Source: Priestia endophytica DSM 13796 (GTDB lineage: Bacteria > Bacillota > Bacilli > Bacillales > Bacillaceae_H). From it: a stretch of 64,000 nt of DNA. The notes under the pieces were generated by a model. It was given only the letters and a program-made list of their open reading frames with translations, ran no database searches and was not told the origin of the DNA. Positions 16,654 to 24,876 of this stretch are shown here, one piece after another (within the stretch, counting starts at the first letter, position 1; each line of letters opens with the position of its first letter). The DNA lies in assembly GCF_900115845.1 (NCBI RefSeq), contig NZ_FOXX01000001.1:372001-436000 (forward strand). Reading direction: 5' to 3'. The position numbers were made by a program, and so were the translations under genes.

Positions 16654-18195
16654 TTACAGTGGAATATTTCCATGTTTTTTCGCTGGACGCTCTTCTTTTT
16701 TGTGACGAAGCATTTCAAGTGCCTTCTTCAATTTTATTCGTGTTTCTCTTGGGTCAATAACGTCATCAATCATCCCAAGACTTGCAGCAACAAAAGGATT
16801 TGCAAATTTTTCTCGGTATTCTTCAATTTTGCTTTTTCTTGTTTCTTCAGGATTACTGCTATTAGCAATCTCTTGCGCGAAGATAATGTTTGCAGCTCCT
16901 TCAGGCCCCATAACGGCAACTTCAGCGTGAGGCCATGCGTACACGAGATCTGCCCCTATTGCTTTGCTGTTTAGAGCAACATAAGCTCCACCGTATGCTT
17001 TACGTAAAATAACAGTTAACTTTGGCACTGTTGCTTCTGAGTAAGCATATAAAATTTTTGCTCCATGTCTTATGATACCACCATGCTCTTGTTTTACACC
17101 AGGAAAGAACCCTGTTACATCTTCAAGCGTGATAAGCGGAATATTAAAACAGTCGCAAAAACGAATGAAGCGAGCAGCTTTATCTGAAGAATTAATATCA
17201 AGGCCTCCTGCCATAATGCGCGGCTGATTGCATACTAATCCAACTGTTTTCCCTTCTATTCTAGCAAGGCCAACAACAATATTTTTCGCAAACTCTCTGT
17301 GAATTTCAAAAAAGGTGTTATGATCTACAATTTCTTGAATTACAAGGCGGATATCATAAGGGCGTGTAGGGTTATCTGGTACAATATGAAGTAAATTTGG
17401 GCGATCATCATTGGAAGATTGAACAGCAACATATGGTGGTTGTTCACGATTATTTTGAGGTAAATAAGACAGCAATTTCCTGACATTTGCTAATGTTTCT
17501 TCTTCACTTTGAGCTGAAAAATGAGCGTTCCCGCTTATGGCGTTATGAACATGTGCGCCTCCTAAATCTTCTGCGGCTATTTTTTCTCCTGTTACAGTCT
17601 CAATTACTTTTGGACCTGTTATAAACATTTGACTTCTCTCTTCGACCATAAAAACAAAATCAGTAATCGCAGGAGAATAAACAGCTCCTCCAGCGCAAGG
17701 GCCCATAATAACTGATATTTGAGGAATAACGCCTGAGTAAATCACGTTTCGATAAAAAACATGACCATATCCGTCAAGAGAGGCTACTCCTTCTTGAATG
17801 CGAGCTCCTCCTGAATCATTCAATCCGATAAAGGGAACTCCTGTTTTAGCCGCTAAGTCCATTACATGCGTAATCTTTTTTGCATGCATTTCCCCAAGCG
17901 CACCTCCAAAAACGGTAAAATCTTGCGAAAATAAATAAATAGGCCTCCCCATTATTTTCCCATACCCCGTCACAACACCTTCACCAGGGGCTTCTTTTTC
18001 ATGAAGACCAAAATCATGACAACGATGTTTTATAAAAGGATTAAGTTCCACAAAAGAGTCTTCATCAAGAAGCAAATCAATCCGCTCTCTTGCCGTTAAC
18101 TTGTTCTTTTTATGCTGTTTCTCAATAGCCTCCTTACCACCTCCAAGTTCAACTGCTTCCTTCTTGTCGTGAAGACTATAAAGTTTTTCATACAC
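16654..18195 (-). CDS. yqjD: acyl-CoA carboxylase carboxyltransferase (propionyl-CoA carboxylase beta type)
   Basis: Transfers the carboxyl group from biotin to propionyl-CoA (or the reverse) to make methylmalonyl-CoA. 513 residues, two crotonase-fold halves; visible are the N-terminal ELGGGKEAIEKQH, GEGVVTGYG, LNDSGGARIQEGV and GPCAGGAVYSPA, and in the second half GFFPG and the KAYGGAYVAL oxyanion turn. Starts at GTG 18195 behind AAAGGGGGAGAT, overlapping the epimerase stop by eight bases; the longer frame to 18264 is inside the epimerase gene. No biotin carboxylase/carrier subunit is adjacent; AccC/AccB near 56-57.7 kb or a distant gene would be needed. Confidence 0.88.
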   Translation of the reverse strand: MYEKLYSLHDKKEAVELGGGKEAIEKQHKKNKLTARERIDLLLDEDSFVELNPFIKHRCHDFGLHEKEAPGEGVVTGYGKIMGRPIYLFSQDFTVFGGALGEMHAKKITHVMDLAAKTGVPFIGLNDSGGARIQEGVASLDGYGHVFYRNVIYSGVIPQISVIMGPCAGGAVYSPAITDFVFMVEERSQMFITGPKVIETVTGEKIAAEDLGGAHVHNAISGNAHFSAQSEEETLANVRKLLSYLPQNNREQPPYVAVQSSNDDRPNLLHIVPDNPTRPYDIRLVIQEIVDHNTFFEIHREFAKNIVVGLARIEGKTVGLVCNQPRIMAGGLDINSSDKAARFIRFCDCFNIPLITLEDVTGFFPGVKQEHGGIIRHGAKILYAYSEATVPKLTVILRKAYGGAYVALNSKAIGADLVYAWPHAEVAVMGPEGAANIIFAQEIANSSNPEETRKSKIEEYREKFANPFVAASLGMIDDVIDPRETRIKLKKALEMLRHKKEERPAKKHGNIPL

Positions 18196-18604
18196 GCTGA
18201 TCTCCCCCTTTTTCACAAAGCTCAATAAGTACTTTATGTGTTGAAGATGGATGTAAAAAAGCAATAAGAGCGCCTCCCGCTCCTATTCTCGGTTTATTAT
18301 CGATCATTGTGAGACCTTTGCTTTCAAGCTCTTGTATTTTCGCTCTTATATTTTGAACACGAAAAGCAATATGATGAATACCTTCTCCTCTTTTATTTAA
18401 AAACGAAAAAATAGCTCCCTTTTGTTCTAATGGTTCAAGAAGTTCAATTTTAGCTGATGGCGTCTCTAAAAAAGCTACTTTTACACCTTGACTTTCCACA
18501 ATTTCCTCTCCAATTAGAGTGAGACCAAGCAGTTTCTCATACATATATAAAGCGCTTTCAATTGAATGTACAGCAATTCCAATATGATCTACTTTTTCAA
18601 TCAT
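18188..18604 (-). CDS. mce: methylmalonyl-CoA epimerase
   Basis: VOC-fold epimerase that interconverts the S and R forms of methylmalonyl-CoA. 138 residues. The sequence begins KVDHIGIAVHSIE (metal His) and has a second His in GIHHIAFRV and a Glu in KVLIELCE, the usual ligand set. ATG 18604 sits after AGGGAGGATGCA; the frame start at 18622 is not preferred. Translationally coupled to the carboxyltransferase gene. With mutAB and meaB further along the window it completes the route from propionyl-CoA to succinyl-CoA. Confidence 0.92.
   Translation of the reverse strand: MIEKVDHIGIAVHSIESALYMYEKLLGLTLIGEEIVESQGVKVAFLETPSAKIELLEPLEQKGAIFSFLNKRGEGIHHIAFRVQNIRAKIQELESKGLTMIDNKPRIGAGGALIAFLHPSSTHKVLIELCEKGGDQRV
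18546..18561. promoter_or_regulatory. cre-like palindrome inside the epimerase gene
   Basis: TATAAAGCGCTTTCAA resembles the CcpA operator core AAAGCGCTTT with two mismatches to the 16-base consensus, about 45-60 bases inside the coding region. Intragenic cre sites near gene starts are known roadblocks, but this may be coincidence. Confidence 0.3.
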
Positions 18605-18683
18605 TGCATCCTCCCTTATCATTATCGTATTCTTTCTATATCTATTCTATATGTTTCTCTTTTTTCCTTTTATAACACAACGC

Positions 18684-18712
18684 TTGTCGAATGCTTCAGG
18701 AAAAGCTACAAT
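18684..18712 (+). promoter_or_regulatory. prli42 sigma-A promoter
   Basis: TTGTCG (18684-18689), exact 17-base spacer, TACAAT (18707-18712); start of transcription expected about 25-30 bases before the GTG. Confidence 0.7.
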
Positions 18713-18745
18713 GTAGACAAATAAAAGACAGGGAGTTGGCCGAAA

Positions 18746-18841
18746 GTGTCTAATAAGAAAATCCAAAAAACGATTGTAATGATTATGCTTGGTATTATGA
18801 TTCTTTCTACCATTATGATTGGTATTAGCACATGGGTATAA
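18746..18841 (+). CDS. prli42: Prli42 stressosome-associated membrane miniprotein
   Basis: A 31-residue membrane peptide. It starts at GTG 18746 with the basic head MSNKKIQKT, then one hydrophobic helix of about 20 residues, and ends STWV. Length, the conserved N-terminal Asn-Lys-Lys, the single helix and the C-terminal Trp match Prli42, the Listeria miniprotein that anchors the stressosome to the membrane and is conserved in Firmicutes. GGGAG lies upstream, and a promoter and terminator frame the gene, so it is an independent unit. It is too short for ordinary ORF calling. Confidence 0.82.
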   Translation: MSNKKIQKTIVMIMLGIMILSTIMIGISTWV

Positions 18842-18870
18842 AAAATGGACCTGACTATAAGGTCCATTTT
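18842..18870. terminator. bidirectional terminator between prli42 and the GNAT gene
   Basis: AAAATGGACCT / AGGTCCATTTT stem, 7-base loop, placed between convergent stop codons. Confidence 0.85.
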
Positions 18871-19311
18871 CTATAGAGATAAGGAGTAATAGAAATAGTG
18901 ATCGTCTTTTTGATATCCCAACTTTTCATATAGATGCTGAGCACGAGCGTTATCTTTTGCTGTTTGCAAAACAATTGAACCTATCTCTTCTTGTTTGCCG
19001 TACTCCTTTACTTTTTGTAAAAGAGCGGCACCTACTCCGCTTCCTCTCGTTTTTTCTGTAACATACAAATCATTTAAAATAATGATTCTCTTTATTCCAA
19101 TTGAAGTAAAAGAAGGATACAGCTGAGCAAAACCTACAGCTTCAGCTTCCTCTAAAGCTAAAAAGATGACAGATTCCTTGTTGTGTAAACGTTCATAAAT
19201 AAAGCGTTCAGCAGCTTTTATATCACTTTTCTGTTTATAAAAAACACGATATTCGTTAAAAAGAACGGCTACCTTTTTATAATCTGTTACACAGGCTTTT
19301 ATAATGTGCAT
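18871..19311 (-). CDS. GNAT family N-acetyltransferase
   Basis: 146-residue acetyl-CoA-dependent acyltransferase. Acetyl-CoA loop motif A is RGSGVGAALL, preceded by the LNDLYVTEKTRG strand and followed by the ARAQHLYEKLGYQK motif typical of the family C-terminus. Acceptor substrate unknown. It is 22 bases downstream of the M15 carboxypeptidase gene and may be cotranscribed with it. Confidence 0.88.
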   Translation of the reverse strand: MHIIKACVTDYKKVAVLFNEYRVFYKQKSDIKAAERFIYERLHNKESVIFLALEEAEAVGFAQLYPSFTSIGIKRIIILNDLYVTEKTRGSGVGAALLQKVKEYGKQEEIGSIVLQTAKDNARAQHLYEKLGYQKDDHYFYYSLSL

Positions 19312-19333
19312 AATTCCCCTCCGCCATCTCTTT

Positions 19334-20140
19334 TTATCTACTAGCTTCTTCTAATGTTAATCCTTGTTTATATAGATAAGTAGCATGTTCCTTTCCTACA
19401 TATCGAATATGCCATGGTTCATAAGAATACCCTGTTTCCTCTTCTTTTCCTTTTGGATAACGAATAATATAGCCTTGCTTGTAGGCATTCTCTTTAAGCC
19501 ACTTCCCCTCTTCTGTTTCCCCAAATTGCTCTGTTAAAAGAAAGTTGGCCGACTGAGAAGAAACATCTATTGCTAAGCCTGTTTGATGTTCACTTGTTCC
19601 AGGAACTGCGCTGACTTTTTTTGTTTCCACTTCTCCATAATCCTGTACATGCTGATTAAATACAGCAATTTGACGGTCATAAGAACGATAACCTGAAACA
19701 GCATAAAGTTTAATCCCTTCTTTTTCTCCTTCAGCGAATAACTTCTCAAGTGCTTTTGCAGCTTCTTGTCGTAAATACTTTTTCTCCGCCTCACCGCTAA
19801 AGGAAAATTCAACGTTAGGAACTACAAGATTCTGTGGGATAAATCCTTCCGGGAGACTTCGCTTTTTATTGACAACAAGCAACAAAGAATTAGGATTCGA
19901 AATAACTGATACTCCTTGAACTTTTTGATCAATGGTTTCCGAAAGAGCAGGAAAAGCAGGTTCACTTTTTTTCTCATCTTTCTGCTCGCTTGTTTTGGTG
20001 TCAGTAGGCTCTTCCTTTTGAAGATTAAAAGCAACAATAAGAACAATAGCTAAAATAAAAAAGAGAAAAAACAGTAAAAATAAACGCCCAAAAATTCCCC
20101 TGTCTCTTCTCATACTACGCTGAACCGGCTTCTTCTCCAT
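19334..20140 (-). CDS. membrane-anchored D-alanyl-D-alanine carboxypeptidase, M15B/VanY family
   Basis: Zinc peptidase trimming the terminal D-Ala of peptidoglycan stem peptides outside the membrane. 268 residues: a short basic cytoplasmic tail (RRDRG), one transmembrane helix of about residues 18-40, a Lys/Glu-rich linker, then the M15 domain. Metal and catalytic motifs are SGYRSYDRQ, SEHQTGLAIDV (His and Asp ligands) and EPWHIRYVG (Glu and His). VanY-type resistance is unlikely without vanHAX; a housekeeping wall-maturation role fits better. Confidence 0.9.
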   Translation of the reverse strand: MEKKPVQRSMRRDRGIFGRLFLLFFLFFILAIVLIVAFNLQKEEPTDTKTSEQKDEKKSEPAFPALSETIDQKVQGVSVISNPNSLLLVVNKKRSLPEGFIPQNLVVPNVEFSFSGEAEKKYLRQEAAKALEKLFAEGEKEGIKLYAVSGYRSYDRQIAVFNQHVQDYGEVETKKVSAVPGTSEHQTGLAIDVSSQSANFLLTEQFGETEEGKWLKENAYKQGYIIRYPKGKEEETGYSYEPWHIRYVGKEHATYLYKQGLTLEEASR

Positions 20141-20230
20141 ACAATGGCCCTTTCCCTATTTAGATTTTGTGCTTATAGTTTATATCTTCCAAGAGAGAAG
20201 AAGCAACTTATTTTTTGCAATTTTCACAAA

Positions 20231-20749
20231 TTAATTTTTATGCCTTAATGTTTTGACCTCCTCTATTAAAACTTGAAAAGGCACGTCTTTTTTTACAATA
20301 TAAACGCTCGTTCCTTTAGGAACGTTTTCGTATAACCATTCTACATTTTCATTTGAGAGCCTAATGCATCCGTTTGTTACATATTGACCAATTGAACTAC
20401 TTTGATTTGTTCCATGAATACCGTAAATTCTACCGTCTGTTTCACGAGCGTCAAATCCAATCCATCTTGTGCCAAGAGGATTTTCAGGACTTCCCCCTTC
20501 AATATCCTTTTTCCGATAATATGGATTTTTAGCTTTCACTATAACGGTAAAAAGCCCTTCTGGAGTTAGCTCCTCTGTTTTCCCAGAAGCAGCATCCACA
20601 ACTTTTATAATATTATCTCCTTTAATAAACGCAGCTTGATTGATAGCTTTATTCACAATAACAAGCGGTTCTTGTTCTTGCTGATAAGCATGTGACGGAA
20701 AGAGTACAAAAGAGCAAAGTGATAAACATAAAAACCGTAGAAGTTTCAA
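20231..20749 (-). CDS. secreted L,D-transpeptidase, YkuD family
   Basis: Peptidoglycan cross-linking or modifying enzyme with a cysteine nucleophile. 172 residues: cleavable-looking signal peptide (residues 1-22, ending SHA), then the YkuD domain with IYGIHGTNQ and the catalytic NGCIRLSNENV block (His and Cys of the SHGC-type motif). No LysM domain is present, unlike B. subtilis YkuD. It is one of two wall enzymes side by side here, separated by about 90 bases from the carboxypeptidase gene downstream. Confidence 0.9.
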   Translation of the reverse strand: MKLLRFLCLSLCSFVLFPSHAYQQEQEPLVIVNKAINQAAFIKGDNIIKVVDAASGKTEELTPEGLFTVIVKAKNPYYRKKDIEGGSPENPLGTRWIGFDARETDGRIYGIHGTNQSSSIGQYVTNGCIRLSNENVEWLYENVPKGTSVYIVKKDVPFQVLIEEVKTLRHKN

Positions 20750-20803
20750 AAAAACCCCTCCTTTTTGCGGTTATTCTTCACTTCTCTCGTTATTCTCATA
20801 CAA

Positions 20804-20830
20804 AAAAGCAAGCCTTTTCGGCTTGCTTTT
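20804..20830 (-). terminator. terminator after yqjA
   Basis: AAAAGCAAGCC / GGCTTGCTTTT stem with a TTTTC loop; A run at 20802-20807 gives U residues on the minus-strand transcript. Confidence 0.85.
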
Positions 20831-21783
20831 TATATGTCTACTTTTAATGATTCTTTTGCTATTAAATATTGCTCTATCTCTTTCATAAACCTGTAAAGCT
20901 GTGCCCGTGCTTCAAATTCTTCACGCGTTTGGGGAAGCGGCATCTTTCGAAATTCTTTTGCAAGACTTTCAAGCTTCAGTAAAAACAGCTTTGCTGTGTT
21001 TCCTGGATGAATGGAAAGACTAAGCTCTTCCATAAATGCTCCAATCATATGGCGCTGTTCGACCATTGGTTCAATTGATGTAACAACAGGTAGAATGCGT
21101 TCAATAATTTCGAACTGTTTTTCACGCGTCTTGAAATAGTGATAATAGTAATTTTCAGTGCGGCGAAAATGATTTTCAACATCCCTAAAAGACAAACTTT
21201 TTGCTTTTGCTAGAATGTTAGCTGTTTCGGTAATCTCCTGGCCCATCCACTGACTTTCATTCTTTTGTAAGTAAGATGCCATCTCGCCTAATATTTTCTT
21301 GAAATTATCTTCGATTTGGCGTTGATATGTTTTGAGCTGTCGATCTAAGCTTGGCATGTAGAGATTAGCTATGAGTGCTACGCCAATTCCTGTTAAAATA
21401 ATTCCTGTCTCGTTTAAGATAATACGCCATGTCACTTCACCAAATGAGTAAATATGCAAGATAATAACAGAACTTGTTACAATTCCTTCACTAACTTTTA
21501 AGAGAACCGTTGTTGGAATAAAGAAAAGAAGAAGAAGACCAATTGAGGCTGGGTTATACCCGATTAGCTCAAAGAAGATAAAAGAAAAACCCATTGCAAT
21601 CATACATGCCACAAGACGTGACCATGCACTTTGAACAGATTGCCTTGTTGAACTTTTCACACAAAGGATTGTCAAAATCCCTGCTGAAACAAAATTATCA
21701 AGGGACAAAAGCTGAGCAATAAAAATCGCAAGCCCTGTTCCAACTGCTGTTTTCAGCGTACGATAGCCAATTCGAAATTTCAT
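20830..21783 (-). CDS. yqjA: aromatic acid exporter-like membrane protein YqjA
   Basis: 317-residue integral membrane protein of the DUF939/aromatic acid exporter group. The N-terminal half has about five to six hydrophobic helices starting LKTAVGTGLAIFIAQLL and including a GIGVALIANLYMPS end; the C-terminal ~150 residues are soluble, helical and charged (RQLKTYQRQIEDNFKKIL onward). Transport substrate unproven. Stands alone between terminators, next to the ABC transporter genes as in B. subtilis. Confidence 0.85.
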   Translation of the reverse strand: MKFRIGYRTLKTAVGTGLAIFIAQLLSLDNFVSAGILTILCVKSSTRQSVQSAWSRLVACMIAMGFSFIFFELIGYNPASIGLLLLFFIPTTVLLKVSEGIVTSSVIILHIYSFGEVTWRIILNETGIILTGIGVALIANLYMPSLDRQLKTYQRQIEDNFKKILGEMASYLQKNESQWMGQEITETANILAKAKSLSFRDVENHFRRTENYYYHYFKTREKQFEIIERILPVVTSIEPMVEQRHMIGAFMEELSLSIHPGNTAKLFLLKLESLAKEFRKMPLPQTREEFEARAQLYRFMKEIEQYLIAKESLKVDI

Positions 21784-21872
21784 GTTTTGCCTACTCCTAT
21801 AAGTTTAAAATAACTTCTTTCAATTTGTATCACGGAATCAGAAAACGCGCAATAGGTTCTCTTTCATATTCT

Positions 21873-21908
21873 AAAATAAAAAGGGAGTTACTTCGAAAAG
21901 TAACTCCC
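21873..21908 (-). terminator. terminator of the artPQM operon
   Basis: GGGAGTTACTT / AAGTAACTCCC perfect stem, 4-base loop, T-rich tail on the minus strand. Confidence 0.9.
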
Positions 21909-21914
21909 CCTCTT

Positions 21915-22631
21915 TTATAAAACTTTTTCTAAAAATTCCTGCGCTCTTTCTGTTTTTGGTGCTGTGAAAAATGCTTCAGGTTCTCCTTCTTCAACAAGAA
22001 GACCGTTATCTAAAAAGAAAACTCTGTCAGCTACTTCACGAGCAAAACCCATTTCATGTGTAACAATAGCCATCGTCATGCCTGTTTGGGCAAGAGATTT
22101 CATAACTTCGAGCACCTCTTTTACCATCTCAGGATCAAGAGCTGATGTTGGTTCATCAAAAAGAATGGCCTCAGGCTCCATTGCAAGCGCTCTTGCAATC
22201 GCAACACGCTGTTTTTGTCCTCCTGAAAGTCTGTTTGGATAAGCGTCTGCTTTATTTGCCAAACCTACTTTTTCAAGAAGTTCTTTTCCTAACTTGATTG
22301 CCTCTTCTTTTCCAACACCTTTAACATTAATAGGTGCATACGTTACATTCTCTAACACTGTTTTGTGTGGAAAAAGATGAAAATGCTGAAATACCATGCC
22401 GATATTTTGACGAATTTTCATCGCATTTTTCTCCGTTATCTGTTCCCCGTTAATTTCCACAAGCCCATCAGAGGGTTTTTCAAGTAAGTTAAGGCAGCGA
22501 AGGAACGTTGATTTTCCTGAACCAGAAGGTCCGATGATTGCCAAAACTTCCCCTTTTTTAATTTCTGTTGTAATTCCTTTTAATACATGTGTTTTACCGA
22601 ACGATTTGTGTAAATTTTCAACCTTAATCAC
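21915..22631 (-). CDS. artM: amino-acid ABC transporter ATP-binding protein (ArtM/YqiZ type)
   Basis: ATPase of a polar amino-acid importer, probably arginine. 238 residues. Walker [10 protein letters not shown]-loop [10 protein letters not shown], signature [14 protein letters not shown], Walker [14 protein letters not shown] and switch His in IVTHEM. Start overlaps the permease gene by eight bases. Ortholog of B. subtilis yqiZ by order and type. Confidence 0.92.
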   Translation of the reverse strand: MIKVENLHKSFGKTHVLKGITTEIKKGEVLAIIGPSGSGKSTFLRCLNLLEKPSDGLVEINGEQITEKNAMKIRQNIGMVFQHFHLFPHKTVLENVTYAPINVKGVGKEEAIKLGKELLEKVGLANKADAYPNRLSGGQKQRVAIARALAMEPEAILFDEPTSALDPEMVKEVLEVMKSLAQTGMTMAIVTHEMGFAREVADRVFFLDNGLLVEEGEPEAFFTAPKTERAQEFLEKVL

Positions 22632-23283
22632 TTTTCTTCAGTCTCCCCTCGAGCTTTCTTCCGAGAAGCGTTAAAATCATAACCATTACATAGTAGATAA
22701 GACCAGCTACTAGAAGCGGCTCTAAGTAAGAGTACAAATCTCCTCCAACGATATACGCTCTACGCATAACATCTGTAACACCAATTACTGTTACAATTGC
22801 TGATTCTTTTGTTAATGAAATAAATTCGTTCATGAGCGCTGGTAAAATGTTTTTCAGTGCCTGTGGCAAAATAATGTGTCTTAATGTTTTTTGAGGCGGT
22901 ACTCCTAAAGCCATTGCGGCTTCTGTTTGACCTTTGTCAACCGCTTGGATGCCTGCACGGATAATTTCTGAAATATAGGCAGCAGAGTTTAGAGCAAAAG
23001 CGGCCACCGCTGCTGGGTATGCTTCAATTTTGATTCCTGTTAATTCAGGAAGACCTGTATAAATAATAATGAGCTGTAATACAAGTGGCGTTCCTCGAAA
23101 AACAGATGTATAAATATTTGCAAGCCAAGCAAGAACTTTAAATCTACTAATCTTACATAATGCTAGGATAATTCCAAATACAAAGCCGATTAAAGCGGCT
23201 AAAACAACAATCTGTAGCGTAACCTGTATCCCTTGTAAAATGTAAGAGATGGAAGGTCCGAGCTGTTGGAAATCCAGATTCAT
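22624..23283 (-). CDS. artQ: amino-acid ABC transporter permease (ArtQ/YqiY type)
   Basis: 219-residue inner-membrane permease of the HisMQ family with five predicted helices. The EAA loop for ATPase contact reads [23 protein letters not shown]-terminal region [17 protein letters not shown] and RGTPLVLQL are typical. Only one permease gene is present, so it should form a homodimer. Confidence 0.92.
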   Translation of the reverse strand: MNLDFQQLGPSISYILQGIQVTLQIVVLAALIGFVFGIILALCKISRFKVLAWLANIYTSVFRGTPLVLQLIIIYTGLPELTGIKIEAYPAAVAAFALNSAAYISEIIRAGIQAVDKGQTEAAMALGVPPQKTLRHIILPQALKNILPALMNEFISLTKESAIVTVIGVTDVMRRAYIVGGDLYSYLEPLLVAGLIYYVMVMILTLLGRKLEGRLKKSD

Positions 23284-23320
23284 TGTATCCCTTCCCCTCT
23301 ACTCTTTTCTTCGTCTTTCA

Positions 23321-24076
23321 TTAGTTGTTGAACCATTTTTGAATTAGTTTATCAACTTCACCGTTCTCTTGTTTTTCTTTTAGAACGCGGTTAAATTCTT
23401 TTGTTAATTCACTGTCTTTCGGGAAAGCCATTGCCATTCCTGCATCGTCTCCGCCTTCCATCACAGTACCGTTTAATTCTTTATCTTTTTCTAAATATCC
23501 TTTTGCAACATTATCTTCAATAATAGCTGCGTCAAAACGTCCCGCTTTCATTTCTGATACAAGCTGTGGAATACGATCGCGTGATTCAATTGTTAGATTA
23601 ACGCTTTTCTTCGCTTCTTTTGCTGCATCTTCTTGAATAGAAGAAGTTTGAACTCCAACTGTTTTTCCTTTTAAATCTTCAATTGATTTAATGTTTTTAT
23701 CTGTTGTTACAATCATGTTTTTGTTTGTGTAATAGATGTCTGAAAAATCAACGTTCTTTTTACGCTTTTCCGTTGGTGTCATACCTGATAATACAAAATC
23801 AACTTGATCTGATTTTAATGCTGTAATAAGTCCGTTAAATTCCATATCTTTTACTTCTACTTTATATCCAAGCTCTTTTGCTACCATTTTAGCAAGATCA
23901 ATGTCAAAACCGACAACTTCTTCACTTTTACCTGTATCTACATATTCAAACGGAGGGTAGTCTGCCGACGTTCCCATAACTAATACTTTTTTATCTTCGC
24001 TATTTTCTTTGCTCCCGCAAGCTGAAAGAAGGCCAACGATTAATACGAATACAAATAATAAAGACCATTTCTTCAT
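23321..24076 (-). CDS. artP: amino-acid ABC transporter substrate-binding lipoprotein (ArtP/YqiX type)
   Basis: Extracytoplasmic solute-binding protein of cluster 3, 251 residues. Lipoprotein signal with lipobox LLSAC (Cys about residue 20). Mature part has MGTSADYPPFEY and GFDIDLAKMVAKELG, the amino-acid-binding signature. Arginine is the expected ligand from the yqiX match, but Lys/His are possible. ATG at 24076 follows GGGGGA. The promoter upstream has no clear ArgR box. Confidence 0.9.
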   Translation of the reverse strand: MKKWSLLFVFVLIVGLLSACGSKENSEDKKVLVMGTSADYPPFEYVDTGKSEEVVGFDIDLAKMVAKELGYKVEVKDMEFNGLITALKSDQVDFVLSGMTPTEKRKKNVDFSDIYYTNKNMIVTTDKNIKSIEDLKGKTVGVQTSSIQEDAAKEAKKSVNLTIESRDRIPQLVSEMKAGRFDAAIIEDNVAKGYLEKDKELNGTVMEGGDDAGMAMAFPKDSELTKEFNRVLKEKQENGEVDKLIQKWFNN

Positions 24077-24152
24077 CACGATAAATCCCCCTAAAATATA
24101 AATAATTAATCATATGATTTGATAACTTTTATTATTCTACTATATATTTTGT

Positions 24153-24180
24153 ATTATAACGGAACTTTATAATTATGCAA
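24153..24180 (-). promoter_or_regulatory. artP operon promoter
   Basis: Minus strand TTGCAT (24175-24180), 16-base spacer, TATAAT (24153-24158). A leader of roughly 70 bases precedes the lipoprotein gene; the region 24080-24290 is otherwise AT-rich without genes. Confidence 0.65.
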
Positions 24181-24293
24181 TATATTTTTTAAATATAGAT
24201 TTGTTTTTTCATAGATTCACTTATATAACAACCACTCAACACCCTTCCACATTAGATATTTAAAGAGCACACTTATAAAAATAGTAATTTTAT

Positions 24294-24327
24294 GCAAAAA
24301 AAGAAGAACGATAATCATCGTTCTTCT
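24294..24327 (-). terminator. terminator after brxB
   Basis: AGAAGAACGAT / ATCGTTCTTCT perfect stem, AATC loop, T run on the minus strand. Confidence 0.9.
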
Positions 24328-24337
24328 ACAAAACTAT

Positions 24338-24775
24338 TTATACTTCCTCACAGTGTTTTTCAAATGCTTCTTGTAGCTTCATCACAACTTGCATTGGTTC
24401 ATGACCTTCGATTTCGTGTCTTTCAACCATTGAAACAAGTTTTCCATCTTTTAAAAGTGCAAATGATGGGGATGATGGCGGATAGTCTGTAAAATACTCA
24501 CGAGCGCGTGCTGTTGCTTCCTTATCTTGACCAGCAAACACCGTAACAAGACGCGTTGGACGTTTGTCATAGTGAACAGAGTGAGCTGCTGCTGGACGAG
24601 CAATGCCTCCTGCACACCCACAAACAGAGTTTACAAGAACAAGAGTTGTTCCTGATTGAGCAAATGTATCTTCAACGTCTTCTGGCGTTGTAAGCTCAGT
24701 ATATCCTGCGGCTACTGCCTCTTGACGTGCTTGTCTTACAACGTCATTCATAAATAAATTGAAATTTAAATCCAT
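24338..24775 (-). CDS. brxB: bacilliredoxin BrxB (YqiW)
   Basis: Thioredoxin-fold protein that removes bacillithiol from S-bacillithiolated proteins (debacillithiolation). 145 residues. The unusual CGC redox motif is at Cys52-Gly53-Cys54 (NSVCGCAGG), as in the BrxA/BrxB family, and the protein has the DUF1094 length. ATG after AAGGAGG. Located next to the branched-chain acid genes as in B. subtilis. Implies that the organism makes bacillithiol. Confidence 0.92.
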   Translation of the reverse strand: MDLNFNLFMNDVVRQARQEAVAAGYTELTTPEDVEDTFAQSGTTLVLVNSVCGCAGGIARPAAAHSVHYDKRPTRLVTVFAGQDKEATARAREYFTDYPPSSPSFALLKDGKLVSMVERHEIEGHEPMQVVMKLQEAFEKHCEEV

Positions 24776-24876
24776 TGTGCGCTGTTCCTCCTTATTGACC
24801 GTTATCCTCTAATGCTTCAAACAAGTCTTTTCTCTTTATCTTAGCAACTTTTATAAAAGAACACAATGAGAATGGA

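Noticed and set aside
18196-18264. N-terminal extension of the carboxyltransferase
   Set aside because: Lies in the epimerase gene; GTG 18195 has the ribosome site and the family-typical start.
24080-24290. ArgR box or TnrA site upstream of artP
   Set aside because: Only AT-rich partial matches; nothing close to either consensus.
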